Positions 17,369-25,874 of a stretch of 64,000 nucleotides of DNA are shown here, piece after piece (the first letter of the stretch is position 1; the number at the start of each line of letters is the position of its first letter). The stretch covers positions 62,001-126,000 of the forward strand of contig NZ_FRBV01000002.1 of the NCBI RefSeq assembly GCF_900142705.1, in the 5' to 3' direction. The notes beneath the pieces were generated by a model. The model searched no databases. It saw only the letters and a list, made by a program, of their open reading frames with translations, and was not told the DNA's origin. The position numbers were made by a program, and so were the translations under genes. Source of the DNA: Nitrosospira sp. Nsp11. GTDB taxonomy: Bacteria > Pseudomonadota > Gammaproteobacteria > Burkholderiales > Nitrosomonadaceae.

Positions 17369-18874
17369 ATGAGTGCTCGCGCAGAAATTGCCAAGCAGGA
17401 CAGCGGCATTAGCGTCGGATCTTTGTCCCGGTTACGGCGCGATCCGAAGTCGTTTCTCAAATTGATCCTGCTCGGTTTTGCGCTTGTTGGCTTGCCGCTG
17501 ATCATCGCGCTGATCAACAGTGCTTTTTCCATTGACCGGTTGGCGGATCAGAGCCGCAAGGCTGTGTATCAGGCCGCGCAAATTGCGCACAGTAGCCGTG
17601 CGCTGGCTGATGAGATTGCCGCTATGGAGCGGGCTGTGCGCCAGGCCCATATCCTGAGCGATACCTCTTTGCTCGAAGGTTATTTTCGCGCGCACAACAA
17701 ATTCGAGAGCATGTCGGCGAGCCTTTCCGAGTTGTCATTGCATGACGAACAGAAACAACTGCTGAGCCACCTGCAAACGTCGGAAGCTTCGATTTTCAAG
17801 AAAGTATCGGCTGTAAAACAATCCCCGGAAAAGCTTCGCGATCTAATCGGTAATTTCGTGCTCCTCCGGGATTCGGCCCGGACCTTTTCGTGGGTTGGCT
17901 ATACCTTGATCGAGCGTGAAGTGGATGAAATGCAGGACATGGCGGGGTACGCACGCTTTACTGTCGGGTGGCAGCTACTCGCGCTGATTCCATTTGCCAT
18001 TTTGCTGGCATTCTTTTTTTCGGTGCGGATCGCACGTCCCATCCGCCAGATCGATGAAGCCATCCGAAATATGGGGCAAGGTGAACTATTCAAGGCAATC
18101 AGTGTGGAGGGACCTCAGGATCTGGTGTATTTCGGTGAGCGCCTGGACTGGATGCGTCGCCGCCTGCTGAAGCTGGAAGAGCAGAAAACCCGATTTCTGC
18201 AGCATGTTTCTCATGAGCTGAAGACGCCGCTTACCGCCATGCGTGAAGGGGCGGATTTGCTAGCGGAAGGCGTGGCGGGGAAACTAACCGAAGAACAGCA
18301 GCGTATTGCGAGGATCCTTCATAGCAACAGCATCCAGCTCCAGCGGCGCATCGAGGATTTACTGAGCTATAGCGCTCTTCAGGCCGAAAAAGCCGCGCTG
18401 GTGAAGCAAGAGGCTAATCTGACAAAAATTCTGGATGCGGTGTTGCAGGACCAGAATCTTATTATCATGAGTAAAGGCTTGAGAATTGACTTATCTTGCC
18501 CGGAATTGGTTATTGACTGCGATGAACAGAAAATTAAGGTAATCATCGATAATCTATTGTCGAATGCGGTGAAATTTTCACCGCCGGGCGGCTGTATCCG
18601 CATTTGGACGAGTAAGACAGCCGGGATGGTTCAACTGGACATTGTTGACGCGGGGCTGGGCGTTGACGAAGCGGACCGTGAGAAAGTATTCGAGCCGTTT
18701 TACCAGGGGCGGCGGATACTCGACAGTCATGTCAGGGGAACAGGGCTGGGACTATCCATTGCGCGAGAGTATGCGCTAGCGCACGGAGGCAATATTGAGC
18801 TTATCCCGAAAATTGGTGCCGGGGCTCATTTCCGCCTCACCATACCTGTTTGTGACCTCGAAGGGCCTCTATGA
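17369..18874 (+). CDS. glrK: Sensor histidine kinase, GlrK type
   Basis: Membrane sensor kinase of 501 aa. Two membrane helices (about 30-50 and 200-220) flank a periplasmic helical sensor region of about 150 residues with several charged coiled segments. A HAMP domain follows, then FLQHVSHELKTPLT with His282 as the phosphorylation site, the N-box DNLLSNAVKFSP, and G-boxes DAGLGVDE and GTGLGLSI. The gene order kinase, small lipoprotein, sigma-54 activator is that of glrK-qseG-glrR (yfhK-yfhG-yfhA). It overlaps the lipoprotein gene by 4 bp (ATGA), so the genes are co-translated. In enterobacteria the system responds to envelope stress and hormones; the signal here is unknown. Confidence 0.88.
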   Translation: MSARAEIAKQDSGISVGSLSRLRRDPKSFLKLILLGFALVGLPLIIALINSAFSIDRLADQSRKAVYQAAQIAHSSRALADEIAAMERAVRQAHILSDTSLLEGYFRAHNKFESMSASLSELSLHDEQKQLLSHLQTSEASIFKKVSAVKQSPEKLRDLIGNFVLLRDSARTFSWVGYTLIEREVDEMQDMAGYARFTVGWQLLALIPFAILLAFFFSVRIARPIRQIDEAIRNMGQGELFKAISVEGPQDLVYFGERLDWMRRRLLKLEEQKTRFLQHVSHELKTPLTAMREGADLLAEGVAGKLTEEQQRIARILHSNSIQLQRRIEDLLSYSALQAEKAALVKQEANLTKILDAVLQDQNLIIMSKGLRIDLSCPELVIDCDEQKIKVIIDNLLSNAVKFSPPGGCIRIWTSKTAGMVQLDIVDAGLGVDEADREKVFEPFYQGRRILDSHVRGTGLGLSIAREYALAHGGNIELIPKIGAGAHFRLTIPVCDLEGPL

Positions 18875-19398
18875 ATCGCATGCGTCAAAAATTGCGGATC
18901 CTGCCGGCAATAATGTTGACGTTTGTAGCTGCGTGCGCAGGCTTGCCTGAAGATCAGCCATATGTCATGCCAGCTGATCCCGTCGTCACTGGCCAGATGG
19001 ATGATATGATGGAGTTTTATGAATCCATTCGCAAGCAACCATCAGCAGAGCTTGCCCGCGTATATGACAAGGTAAAACAGAATTTCGTACAGAACAAGAG
19101 CGACTCAAACCGAGCCAGGCTCGTATTGCTTCTCATACTGCCCAATACTTCCTTTCGCGACATCACTTCAGCGGTCTACCTGCTCAACGAGTGGCCGCGG
19201 GATTCGAACCCAGCAACCAATCTGCAAAGTTTCAGAAATTTGCTCGCGAGCCTGCTTGCAGAGCAGCAGCGGCTAACTCACAGTGTGGAAGAATTGTCGC
19301 AGAAATTCAAAGACGAGCAAAAACGCGTCGAGACCTTGCAAAACCAGATCGATGCCATAAAAAGCATGGAAAAGAATCTCATTCTCAGAGAGTTATAA
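18871..19398 (+). CDS. qseG: QseG-like outer-membrane lipoprotein
   Basis: 175 aa. A signal sequence with lipobox-like FVAACAG puts the lipidated cysteine at about residue 24. Residues 115-165 are a coiled coil (LAEQQRLTHSVEELSQKF and following heptads). The position between kinase and response regulator, with ATGA overlap to the kinase, identifies it as the QseG/YfhG homologue, which in E. coli controls GlrK activity at the outer membrane. Sequence conservation in this family is low, so the call depends partly on context. Confidence 0.78.
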   Translation: MNRMRQKLRILPAIMLTFVAACAGLPEDQPYVMPADPVVTGQMDDMMEFYESIRKQPSAELARVYDKVKQNFVQNKSDSNRARLVLLLILPNTSFRDITSAVYLLNEWPRDSNPATNLQSFRNLLASLLAEQQRLTHSVEELSQKFKDEQKRVETLQNQIDAIKSMEKNLILREL

Positions 19399-19411
19399 AT
19401 AATGCACAATC

Positions 19412-20773
19412 ATGTTTGATGCCAAGCCCAAAATCCTCATCGTCGACGATGATACGGATCTGCTTGAGTTACTTGTTATCCGGCTGACCGCTGCGGGCTA
19501 CAAAGTGGACGCAGTACAAAGTGCAGAGGCCGCGCTGAATTATCTGGATGTATCACGGCCGCAACTGGTCATCAGCGATATGCAGATGAGCGGCATGGAC
19601 GGCATGGCATTATTTGAGCACATCCATCGGGCATTACCGACGTTGCCGGTGATCATTCTTACAGCGCATGGCACCATTCCCGATGCGGTTGCGGCCGTCC
19701 AGCAAGGCGTATTCGGTTATCTGGCCAAACCTTTTGACAGCAAAACCCTGCTGGCCAACATTAGCCAGGCTCTTAGATTCGTTCCGGGCGCCCTGTCACA
19801 GCAAGAGATATCGCAGGCGGCGTGGCGCAAAAATATCATTACGCAAAGCGCTGTCATGGAGGACCTTCTTACAAAAGCAGGACTTGTAGCGGAGGGAGAC
19901 GCGAGCGTGTTGATCTATGGCGAAAGTGGCGTGGGAAAGGAATTATTCGCGCACGCGATACACGACGCATCCAAACGGCGCGATCATCCGTTTGTGGCTA
20001 TAAATTGCGCGGCAATTCCAGAACAGTTACTGGAATCCGAATTGTTCGGTCACGTCAAAGGCGCGTTTACCGGCGCTGTCCGGGACCACAAGGGGCTGTT
20101 TCAGTTGGCCGAGGGCGGGACGCTGCTTCTCGACGAAATTGGTGATATGCCGCTTTTGCTCCAGGTCAAGTTATTGCGTGTCCTGCAGGAGCGACAAGTG
20201 CGGCCGGTCGGGTCGACGCAGGCAATGCCGGTGGATGTCCGCATTATTTCGGCAACCCACCGTGACCTCAAAGCGGAAATCGCCGCAGGTACCTTTCGAG
20301 AAGACCTTTATTACAGACTGGACGTGGTGGCCTTGACAATTCCCGCCCTGTCGCAGAGGCGCGAGGATATTCCATTACTGACAAATTACTTTCTAAGTAC
20401 ATTTTCCGAGAAATACCAGAAAAATATCAACGGATTCTCTCCCGAAGCCATGGAGATGCTGATTAGCGCGTCCTGGCCGGGCAACGTGCGGCAACTCATG
20501 AATGTCATCGAAAGATGTGTTGCCCTGAGTACGGCACCCCTCATCTCGGCCGCATCGGTGTATGACGCCATGCACCGGGAAGAGGAACAGCTTGTTTCTT
20601 TCGAGGACGCGCGCAAAAGTTTCGAGAGAGACTATCTTGTACGCGTGCTGAAGATAACGGGCGGCAACGTGACGCAGGCAGCGCGCCTGGCCAAGCGAAA
20701 TCGCACAGAATTCTACAAACTGCTCCAGAGGTACCAGCTCGATCCTTCTGTTTTCAAGCAGGCGCAAGCATGA
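19412..20773 (+). CDS. glrR: Sigma-54-dependent response regulator, GlrR type
   Basis: 453 aa: receiver domain (phospho-acceptor Asp56 in ISDMQMSG), AAA+ sigma-54 interaction domain with Walker A GESGVGKE at about 170-177, the GAFTGA loop near 216-221 that contacts sigma-54, and Walker B LLLDEIGD, then a Fis-type helix-turn-helix at the end (GGNVTQAARLAKRNRTEFYKLL, cited in part). It activates sigma-54 promoters when phosphorylated by the upstream kinase. In E. coli GlrR drives the small RNA glmY; no such RNA is recognised here. It starts 13 bp after the lipoprotein gene. Confidence 0.92.
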   Translation: MFDAKPKILIVDDDTDLLELLVIRLTAAGYKVDAVQSAEAALNYLDVSRPQLVISDMQMSGMDGMALFEHIHRALPTLPVIILTAHGTIPDAVAAVQQGVFGYLAKPFDSKTLLANISQALRFVPGALSQQEISQAAWRKNIITQSAVMEDLLTKAGLVAEGDASVLIYGESGVGKELFAHAIHDASKRRDHPFVAINCAAIPEQLLESELFGHVKGAFTGAVRDHKGLFQLAEGGTLLLDEIGDMPLLLQVKLLRVLQERQVRPVGSTQAMPVDVRIISATHRDLKAEIAAGTFREDLYYRLDVVALTIPALSQRREDIPLLTNYFLSTFSEKYQKNINGFSPEAMEMLISASWPGNVRQLMNVIERCVALSTAPLISAASVYDAMHREEEQLVSFEDARKSFERDYLVRVLKITGGNVTQAARLAKRNRTEFYKLLQRYQLDPSVFKQAQA

Positions 20774-20807
20774 TCCTGAATTCGGCAGTCGGGGTGGAGT
20801 GAGCTGT

Positions 20808-20929
20808 TCAAGCCGCCCCGTGGCGAACTCACCAAAAGGTGAAGCTTCCAGGCTACGAAAAATCCTTTTCGGTTATAGCGCTTAGTTGGCAAATGAGCTG
20901 AAAAATGAATTGTCAACTGCTGGATTCAG
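20808..20929 (-). repeat. One-ended relative of the cysD-cysN TIR element
   Basis: GTCAACTGCTGGATTCAG at 20912-20929 matches the inner-to-outer terminal repeat of the 1849-2238 element at 15 of 18 positions. About 70-85 bp inside lies the same hairpin, TCACC-AAAA-GGTGA at 20829-20842, plus CGAAAAATCCTTTTCG, and the flanking CGCCCCGTGGCGAA corresponds to TTCACCCCGTAGCGG in the element. Only one end is present. It lies tail-to-tail between glrR and the LodA-like gene. Confidence 0.6.
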
Positions 20930-20943
20930 AATAACGATCAACT

Positions 20944-22533
20944 TCACATCACCGCCACGTCAGACTGGCCCTCTATGGGGTTGCGCTCGTCCTCTACGAA
21001 TTTGCCGCCTTTTTTTACGATAAAACCCAGCTCTGACCACCATCTGACCATATCACTATAGTCTTCTATGCCGCGTGAAAATGGTTGTATCTGCCCCGAG
21101 GCGGTAACGACATCGACAGGGCGCTGAGCCGGCCACCACAGTTCGCCGCAAGCCAGAAAGTCAGCCTGCCAGGGCAATGCCATTCGCTCAGTCAGGAAGC
21201 CAGGGGAAAGCGTACGTTTGATCCGGAACGGTGCTTCATAGGTCACTGCCTGCGCAATGACATACGTTACCTCGATACCAGGGAAAAATGGCGCGCCGAT
21301 GCAGCCTTCCAATGACGCTCGCGTCAGCGCATCGGGCTTTTGTTCGAGCGGCAATTCATCGAACGGAACAGGTACAGGCTCGGTTACCCAGTCGGCGTGG
21401 AATTCGCCCTGCGACCATTTTTCCATCATGGCGTACTGATACTCCGTCAGTGCAGTGTATTCGCCTCGTTCCGGATTGTCGGGATCCAGGCCGCTATTCA
21501 CTTTCGGCATGCTGGGCGGAACCCGGGGCGGGGGAGAATTGGGATCGACGCGAGTATTGGGTTTCATCAGCCACCTCAAAACCGTTTCACGCGCGGACTT
21601 CCCATTTTCCGTCTTGTCTGCCAGCTTGCTCAGCCGCTCGGGATTGAGGAAATTTCCCGCATCTCCGTGATGGCGGTTTCTTTGCTCCGCCACCCAGTGA
21701 ATCAGTACCACCCGCTTAAGGATCGGGTAGATATCCCGTGTAAATGACGGCACACTTTTTATAAGACGCGGAGAGAAATTTCGCACGGCAACATTCAGCG
21801 CCTGGTCATACCAGGTTGTGACACTTTCAATTTCCGGGGCGTACGAGGGGGGTGCCACAACAACCCATGCGCCGCCTTCAGCATTGATGGGCTGTTCACC
21901 TTCCACCTCTACGACAGCACTTACAGGCCCATCGGAAACGCCGTCATACCAGCCATCATTATTCGCAAAATTATCGAGGCCTCGACCAATAGGGGAGCCC
22001 GATTTACCTGGACCGCCGACAACGATCAGCCGTCCTTCTTCGTCCGTGAGGAGGCGTCCAAACACAATTTTTGCGCTGCCTTCGACATCTCCACCTTTAA
22101 TGAAGTTGATTTCTCCGGCGAGAAGACCACCCGCTTGGTTTTTGCCCGATATGGACTGTATTCCGGCATCCGCGATTAACCCCGCTCGGCTGTATTCAGC
22201 ATTTCTGAGCGAAGTAGAAGACGGACCTCCCGGCGGAAAATTTCCACCTGCTGCTTTACGGTTGACCAGATGCACGCTCCATCTGATTCTTGTCTTCTCA
22301 TCCAGAACAATCTCGCTGTCGAGTGCTTCCTTGCCGAAATCGTCACGAATAAATTTATAAATGCGGAATCGAACAGCTTGCGGCTTTATTTTTCCCGGTG
22401 ACGAGTCGTCACGATATGGCCCCGAGGGAGTAACCCCTGGAGACTCCGGGCCCAGGAAATAAGCGGTCTCGCTGTTTCCTATACGCGCAACCCCTATTGC
22501 CGGGTAAATCCGGTAGATTGCTTTCATCGGCAT
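20944..22533 (-). CDS. LodA/GoxA-family cysteine tryptophylquinone oxidase
   Basis: 529-aa protein of the LodA family, whose known members oxidise lysine or glycine and release hydrogen peroxide. The N-terminus YRIYPAIGVARIGNS is the family signature. Cys411 (EGCIGAPFFPGIE) and Trp466/467 (GELWWPAQRP) are spaced as the pair that forms the quinone cofactor. GGAG lies 4 bases before the ATG at 22533. LodA proteins normally need a flavoprotein, LodB, to make the cofactor, encoded next door; none is present in this window. No signal peptide is seen, as for other members exported by unknown routes. The substrate cannot be told from sequence. Confidence 0.82.
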   Translation of the reverse strand: MPMKAIYRIYPAIGVARIGNSETAYFLGPESPGVTPSGPYRDDSSPGKIKPQAVRFRIYKFIRDDFGKEALDSEIVLDEKTRIRWSVHLVNRKAAGGNFPPGGPSSTSLRNAEYSRAGLIADAGIQSISGKNQAGGLLAGEINFIKGGDVEGSAKIVFGRLLTDEEGRLIVVGGPGKSGSPIGRGLDNFANNDGWYDGVSDGPVSAVVEVEGEQPINAEGGAWVVVAPPSYAPEIESVTTWYDQALNVAVRNFSPRLIKSVPSFTRDIYPILKRVVLIHWVAEQRNRHHGDAGNFLNPERLSKLADKTENGKSARETVLRWLMKPNTRVDPNSPPPRVPPSMPKVNSGLDPDNPERGEYTALTEYQYAMMEKWSQGEFHADWVTEPVPVPFDELPLEQKPDALTRASLEGCIGAPFFPGIEVTYVIAQAVTYEAPFRIKRTLSPGFLTERMALPWQADFLACGELWWPAQRPVDVVTASGQIQPFSRGIEDYSDMVRWWSELGFIVKKGGKFVEDERNPIEGQSDVAVM

Positions 22534-22840
22534 TTTCTCCTTTGCCAGTTTAATTCATCCCGAAAAAATCTTGGCCACATCCATATCATAGCCTCCACCA
22601 AAAATATTTCCGGCTATTTTTTCCTGGGAACATGCCGTTCACGTCGTGTTCGCTGTCGTGCTCGTATATACCGGAAAAATACCAGTGAAGAGTTCCGACC
22701 ATCATCCAGCCCTTGTTGAAAACCTATGTTCGGAAGCGTACGGAAACATCGTTAACGATGCTCTATAAAAATAACCGTACTTTCGTATTTCCTTATTTCA
22801 GGATCAGGCACATCAATTTTATTAACGCGAGGCGCTGAGG
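22534..22840. other. Divergent intergenic region with 14-bp palindrome
   Basis: The 307 bp between the LodA-like gene (minus) and the hydrolase cassette (plus) must hold promoters for both. A perfect palindrome CATCGTTAACGATG is at 22747-22760, about 80 bp before the hydrolase start, and could be an operator for a dimeric regulator. AT-rich sequence around 22580-22625 lies on the LodA side. No open frame of note. Confidence 0.35.
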
Positions 22841-23554
22841 ATGTTATCGGAAGACAAATATGGCAACCCCTTGCATGACCGGCCCCCTGAGGTGACAGCC
22901 GTACGAATCCCGGCAGGGGATGTCACGTTGAGCGCAGACTTGGCTATTCCCTCGGATCCCAGAGCTATTGTCGCATTCGCACATGGCAGCGGCAGTGGCC
23001 GGCATAGCACCCGCAACCGTTATGTCGCGGAAACACTGAACAGGTATCACTTCGCCACGCTGCTCGCCGATCTCTTGACCGAGGAAGAAGAAGTTATCGA
23101 TATGCGGACACGGCATTTGCGTTTTGATATACCCATGCTGGCGAACAGGCTGATCGATATTGCCGCATGGTTGCAAAGTGAACCGCGCACGAAACATTTA
23201 AAGATAGGCTGGTTTGGGGCGAGTACAGGTGCCGGTGCCGCGTTGATTGCCGCGGCAAGGCGCCCGGAAAATATCATGGCGGTGGTCTCCCGTGGGGGCC
23301 GGCCTGATCTGGCGGGTGATTATTTGCCGGAAGTCATCGCTCCCGTGCTTCTTATCGTAGGTGAAAACGATTTCGAGGTCCTGAAACTCAATAAATCGGC
23401 CTTGGCGCGGCTTAATCCCAATGGTCGGTCCAGATTGGACATTGTACCAAACGCAACACATTTGTTTGAAGAGCCCGGCACGCTCGAGGCAGCCGCCCTT
23501 CTGGCGGCTCAATGGTTTCAAACCCATTCCGGACCGTTGGAAGAAGAGGTTTAG
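22841..23554 (+). CDS. Alpha/beta hydrolase (dienelactone-hydrolase-like), cassette gene 1
   Basis: 237-aa cytoplasmic alpha/beta-hydrolase. AFAHGSGSGRHSTRNR is the oxyanion-region motif of this subfamily; the nucleophile elbow is GASTGAG (serine near residue 128), with GENDFEV and NATHLFEEPG giving the acid and histidine. The subfamily is typically encoded beside or fused to phosphoribosyltransferases of the kind that follows. The next gene starts directly after the TAG stop, so the two are co-translated. The biological substrate is not known. Confidence 0.83.
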   Translation: MLSEDKYGNPLHDRPPEVTAVRIPAGDVTLSADLAIPSDPRAIVAFAHGSGSGRHSTRNRYVAETLNRYHFATLLADLLTEEEEVIDMRTRHLRFDIPMLANRLIDIAAWLQSEPRTKHLKIGWFGASTGAGAALIAAARRPENIMAVVSRGGRPDLAGDYLPEVIAPVLLIVGENDFEVLKLNKSALARLNPNGRSRLDIVPNATHLFEEPGTLEAAALLAAQWFQTHSGPLEEEV

Positions 23555-24247
23555 ATGGCAGGCTCCGTTCACTATTTCGCGGATAGGGCAGAAGCTGGAA
23601 AAAGGCTGGCGGAAGCACTGGCCGGCTATGCTAGAAGAACCGATGTCCTCGTTCTGGCACTTCCGCGTGGCGGCGTGCCGGTGGCTTATGAAGTGGCCCA
23701 GACTCTGGCTGTGCAGATGGACCTGTGGCTTGTCCGCAAGCTGGGCGTGCCCGGGCAGGAAGAACTGGCGATGGGTGCGATAGCAGGAAATGATACTCGC
23801 GTCCTCAATCGAGACATCATCAGCGTCTTGAATATCGACAGGACTACCATTGAGGCTGTAATAGTAAAGGAACAGGCGGAACTGGAAAGGCGCAACCTGC
23901 TTTACCGCCAAGGCAGGCCGTCACCCAATATTGAAGGAAAGACAATCATAATTATCGATGATGGCCTTGCTACCGGGGCGACCATGCGCGCTGCGATTGC
24001 TTCCCTCCGCCATGCCGGTGCAGCAAAGATTATTGCGGCTGTGCCAGTTGGCGCCGCGGCTACCTGCGGAAAAATCGAGCAGGAGGCGGATGAGCTTGTT
24101 TGCCTGTATACACCGGAGCCTTTTTACGGCGTAGGACAATGGTATAGCGATTTTTCACAGACGCCAGACGAAAGCGTGCTCGCACTCCTGGAAAGTGCCG
24201 CCAAAAGCCAGGGCAGCGCCCCGATAAAACCCGCAAAAACATTGTGA
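23555..24247 (+). CDS. Phosphoribosyltransferase-family protein, cassette gene 2
   Basis: 230 aa. ALPRGGVPVAYEVAQ near the N-terminus and IIIIDDGLATGATMRAAI at about 130-147 (the PRPP-binding loop with paired aspartates) define a type I PRTase fold. LVRKLGVPGQEELAMGAIAG is specific to the subgroup found next to DLH-like hydrolases and erythromycin esterase homologues. No purine or pyrimidine salvage assignment is possible. It begins at the hydrolase stop and ends 9 bp before the third gene. Confidence 0.85.
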   Translation: MAGSVHYFADRAEAGKRLAEALAGYARRTDVLVLALPRGGVPVAYEVAQTLAVQMDLWLVRKLGVPGQEELAMGAIAGNDTRVLNRDIISVLNIDRTTIEAVIVKEQAELERRNLLYRQGRPSPNIEGKTIIIIDDGLATGATMRAAIASLRHAGAAKIIAAVPVGAAATCGKIEQEADELVCLYTPEPFYGVGQWYSDFSQTPDESVLALLESAAKSQGSAPIKPAKTL

Positions 24248-24256
24248 GGGTTCAGC

Positions 24257-25618
24257 ATGCCTGACCTCGATTCTCATCACAGCTCGATCGCCGTACTGGA
24301 ACGGCATGCGCAATCTCTGCAGGTTGCGGGGGACGATTACCGTCCACTGATTGATGCCGCAAAAAACAAAAAACTTGTTCTGCTCGGAGAGGCTTCTCAC
24401 GGCACTGCAGAATTTTATCGAATTCGCGCCGAAATTACCAAGCATCTCATTGTAGAAGAAGGATTCGACGCTGTCGCAGTCGAGGCGGACTGGCCGGATG
24501 CCTACCGGGTCAATCGCTTCGTATCCGGCACATCGAATGATACGGATGCCGACGCGGCGCTATCGAATTTCGAACGGTTCCCCACTTGGATGTGGCGTAA
24601 TACCGAGGTCCTGGCTTTCGTCGCCTGGCTGCGTGACTACAATCGGGGGAGCGAGAAATATAAGGGTCGAAAGGAACCTGTAGGGTTCTACGGCCTTGAT
24701 TTGTATAGCATGACAACCTCGATGGCGGCAGTTCTGGCCTATCTGGACAAGGTCGATCCGCAAGAAGCCGCCGCGGCGAGAGCGCGCTATGGCTGCTTTG
24801 GCCAGTTCATCGGCAATCCCCAGGCGTACGGGTACGCCATTGCCTCAGGCAGATGGGATTCCTGCGAGCAGGAAGTGATTGCTCAACTGATGCAGCTGCA
24901 ACGGAAAGCGCGCCTCTATGTTGAACAGGATGGCGTTTTTGCCGGGAACGAATATTTTTCGGCGCGGCAGAACGCCGAGCTGGTAAAAAATGCTGAGGAA
25001 TATTACCGGGCAATGTTCAGAGGGCGGCCCAGCACATGGAATTTACGAGACCGGCATATGTTCGAAACGCTTGAGAAACTCGCTGCTCATCTGGAAAGCC
25101 GGTTGGGCCGAGAGCCGCGAATTGTCGTATGGGCACACAATTCTCATCTGGGCAATGCTGCAGCGACGGATATGGGGCAGCGCGGCGAGATCAATATCGG
25201 CCAGCTGGTGAATGAGGAATACGGGAATAGGGCGCTTCGCATCGGATTTTCGACCAGCCGCGGCACGGTAACCGCAGCTTCGGATTGGGACGGCCCCGCC
25301 GAAACAAAAACCGTTCGCGACCCATTGCCCGGCAGTTATGAAGCAATTTTTTCGGGACTCGAAAAGAAACGTTTCTTTCTTGATCTTCGGACCGAAGACG
25401 AAGCTGTCAGCCTATTGAAAGAGAAAAAACTGCAGCGGGCCATCGGGGTAATCTACCGGCCTGAAACCGAGCGAGCAAGCCATTACTTCTATTCATCCCT
25501 CCCACGGCAGTTTGATTTCATGATCCATATCGATAAAACAGAAGCTGTGCAGCCATTACCGTCATTCGTTCATAAAAGGCCCGGTGAAATGGACGAGACC
25601 TATCCATCGGGTTTTTAG
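24257..25618 (+). CDS. Erythromycin esterase family protein, cassette gene 3
   Basis: 453 aa, member of the EreA/succinoglycan-biosynthesis-protein hydrolase family. LLGEASHGTAEFYRIRAEIT and VAVEADWPDAYRVNRFV contain the catalytic histidine and glutamates of the fold; VWAHNSHLGNA carries another conserved histidine. Chromosomal members outside resistance cassettes have no proven role and may act on esters or lactones of the cell's own metabolism. Linked to the hydrolase and PRTase genes in one apparent operon. Confidence 0.87.
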   Translation: MPDLDSHHSSIAVLERHAQSLQVAGDDYRPLIDAAKNKKLVLLGEASHGTAEFYRIRAEITKHLIVEEGFDAVAVEADWPDAYRVNRFVSGTSNDTDADAALSNFERFPTWMWRNTEVLAFVAWLRDYNRGSEKYKGRKEPVGFYGLDLYSMTTSMAAVLAYLDKVDPQEAAAARARYGCFGQFIGNPQAYGYAIASGRWDSCEQEVIAQLMQLQRKARLYVEQDGVFAGNEYFSARQNAELVKNAEEYYRAMFRGRPSTWNLRDRHMFETLEKLAAHLESRLGREPRIVVWAHNSHLGNAAATDMGQRGEINIGQLVNEEYGNRALRIGFSTSRGTVTAASDWDGPAETKTVRDPLPGSYEAIFSGLEKKRFFLDLRTEDEAVSLLKEKKLQRAIGVIYRPETERASHYFYSSLPRQFDFMIHIDKTEAVQPLPSFVHKRPGEMDETYPSGF

Positions 25619-25874
25619 ACGCCTGATTTCAACGTAATTCTTTCCTATCTGTAGTTTCATACTTGTTTCTTCTATGGCAGCCGCCGAACTAATGGTGTGC
25701 GCGGCTCCGCCGTAGGCGCCGCTGAGATAACGCAGAACGCTTCCCTACCCAGCGCTTCCATTTAATTCCTTGCTTTTAAAAAAATGTGACCTATTTTAAA
25801 TAATGCCGTGTCATGCGGCAGCACGAAAACAAATCGAAAATAGCTGAGTCCCGTGTTCATTCAAGGAGACATCG

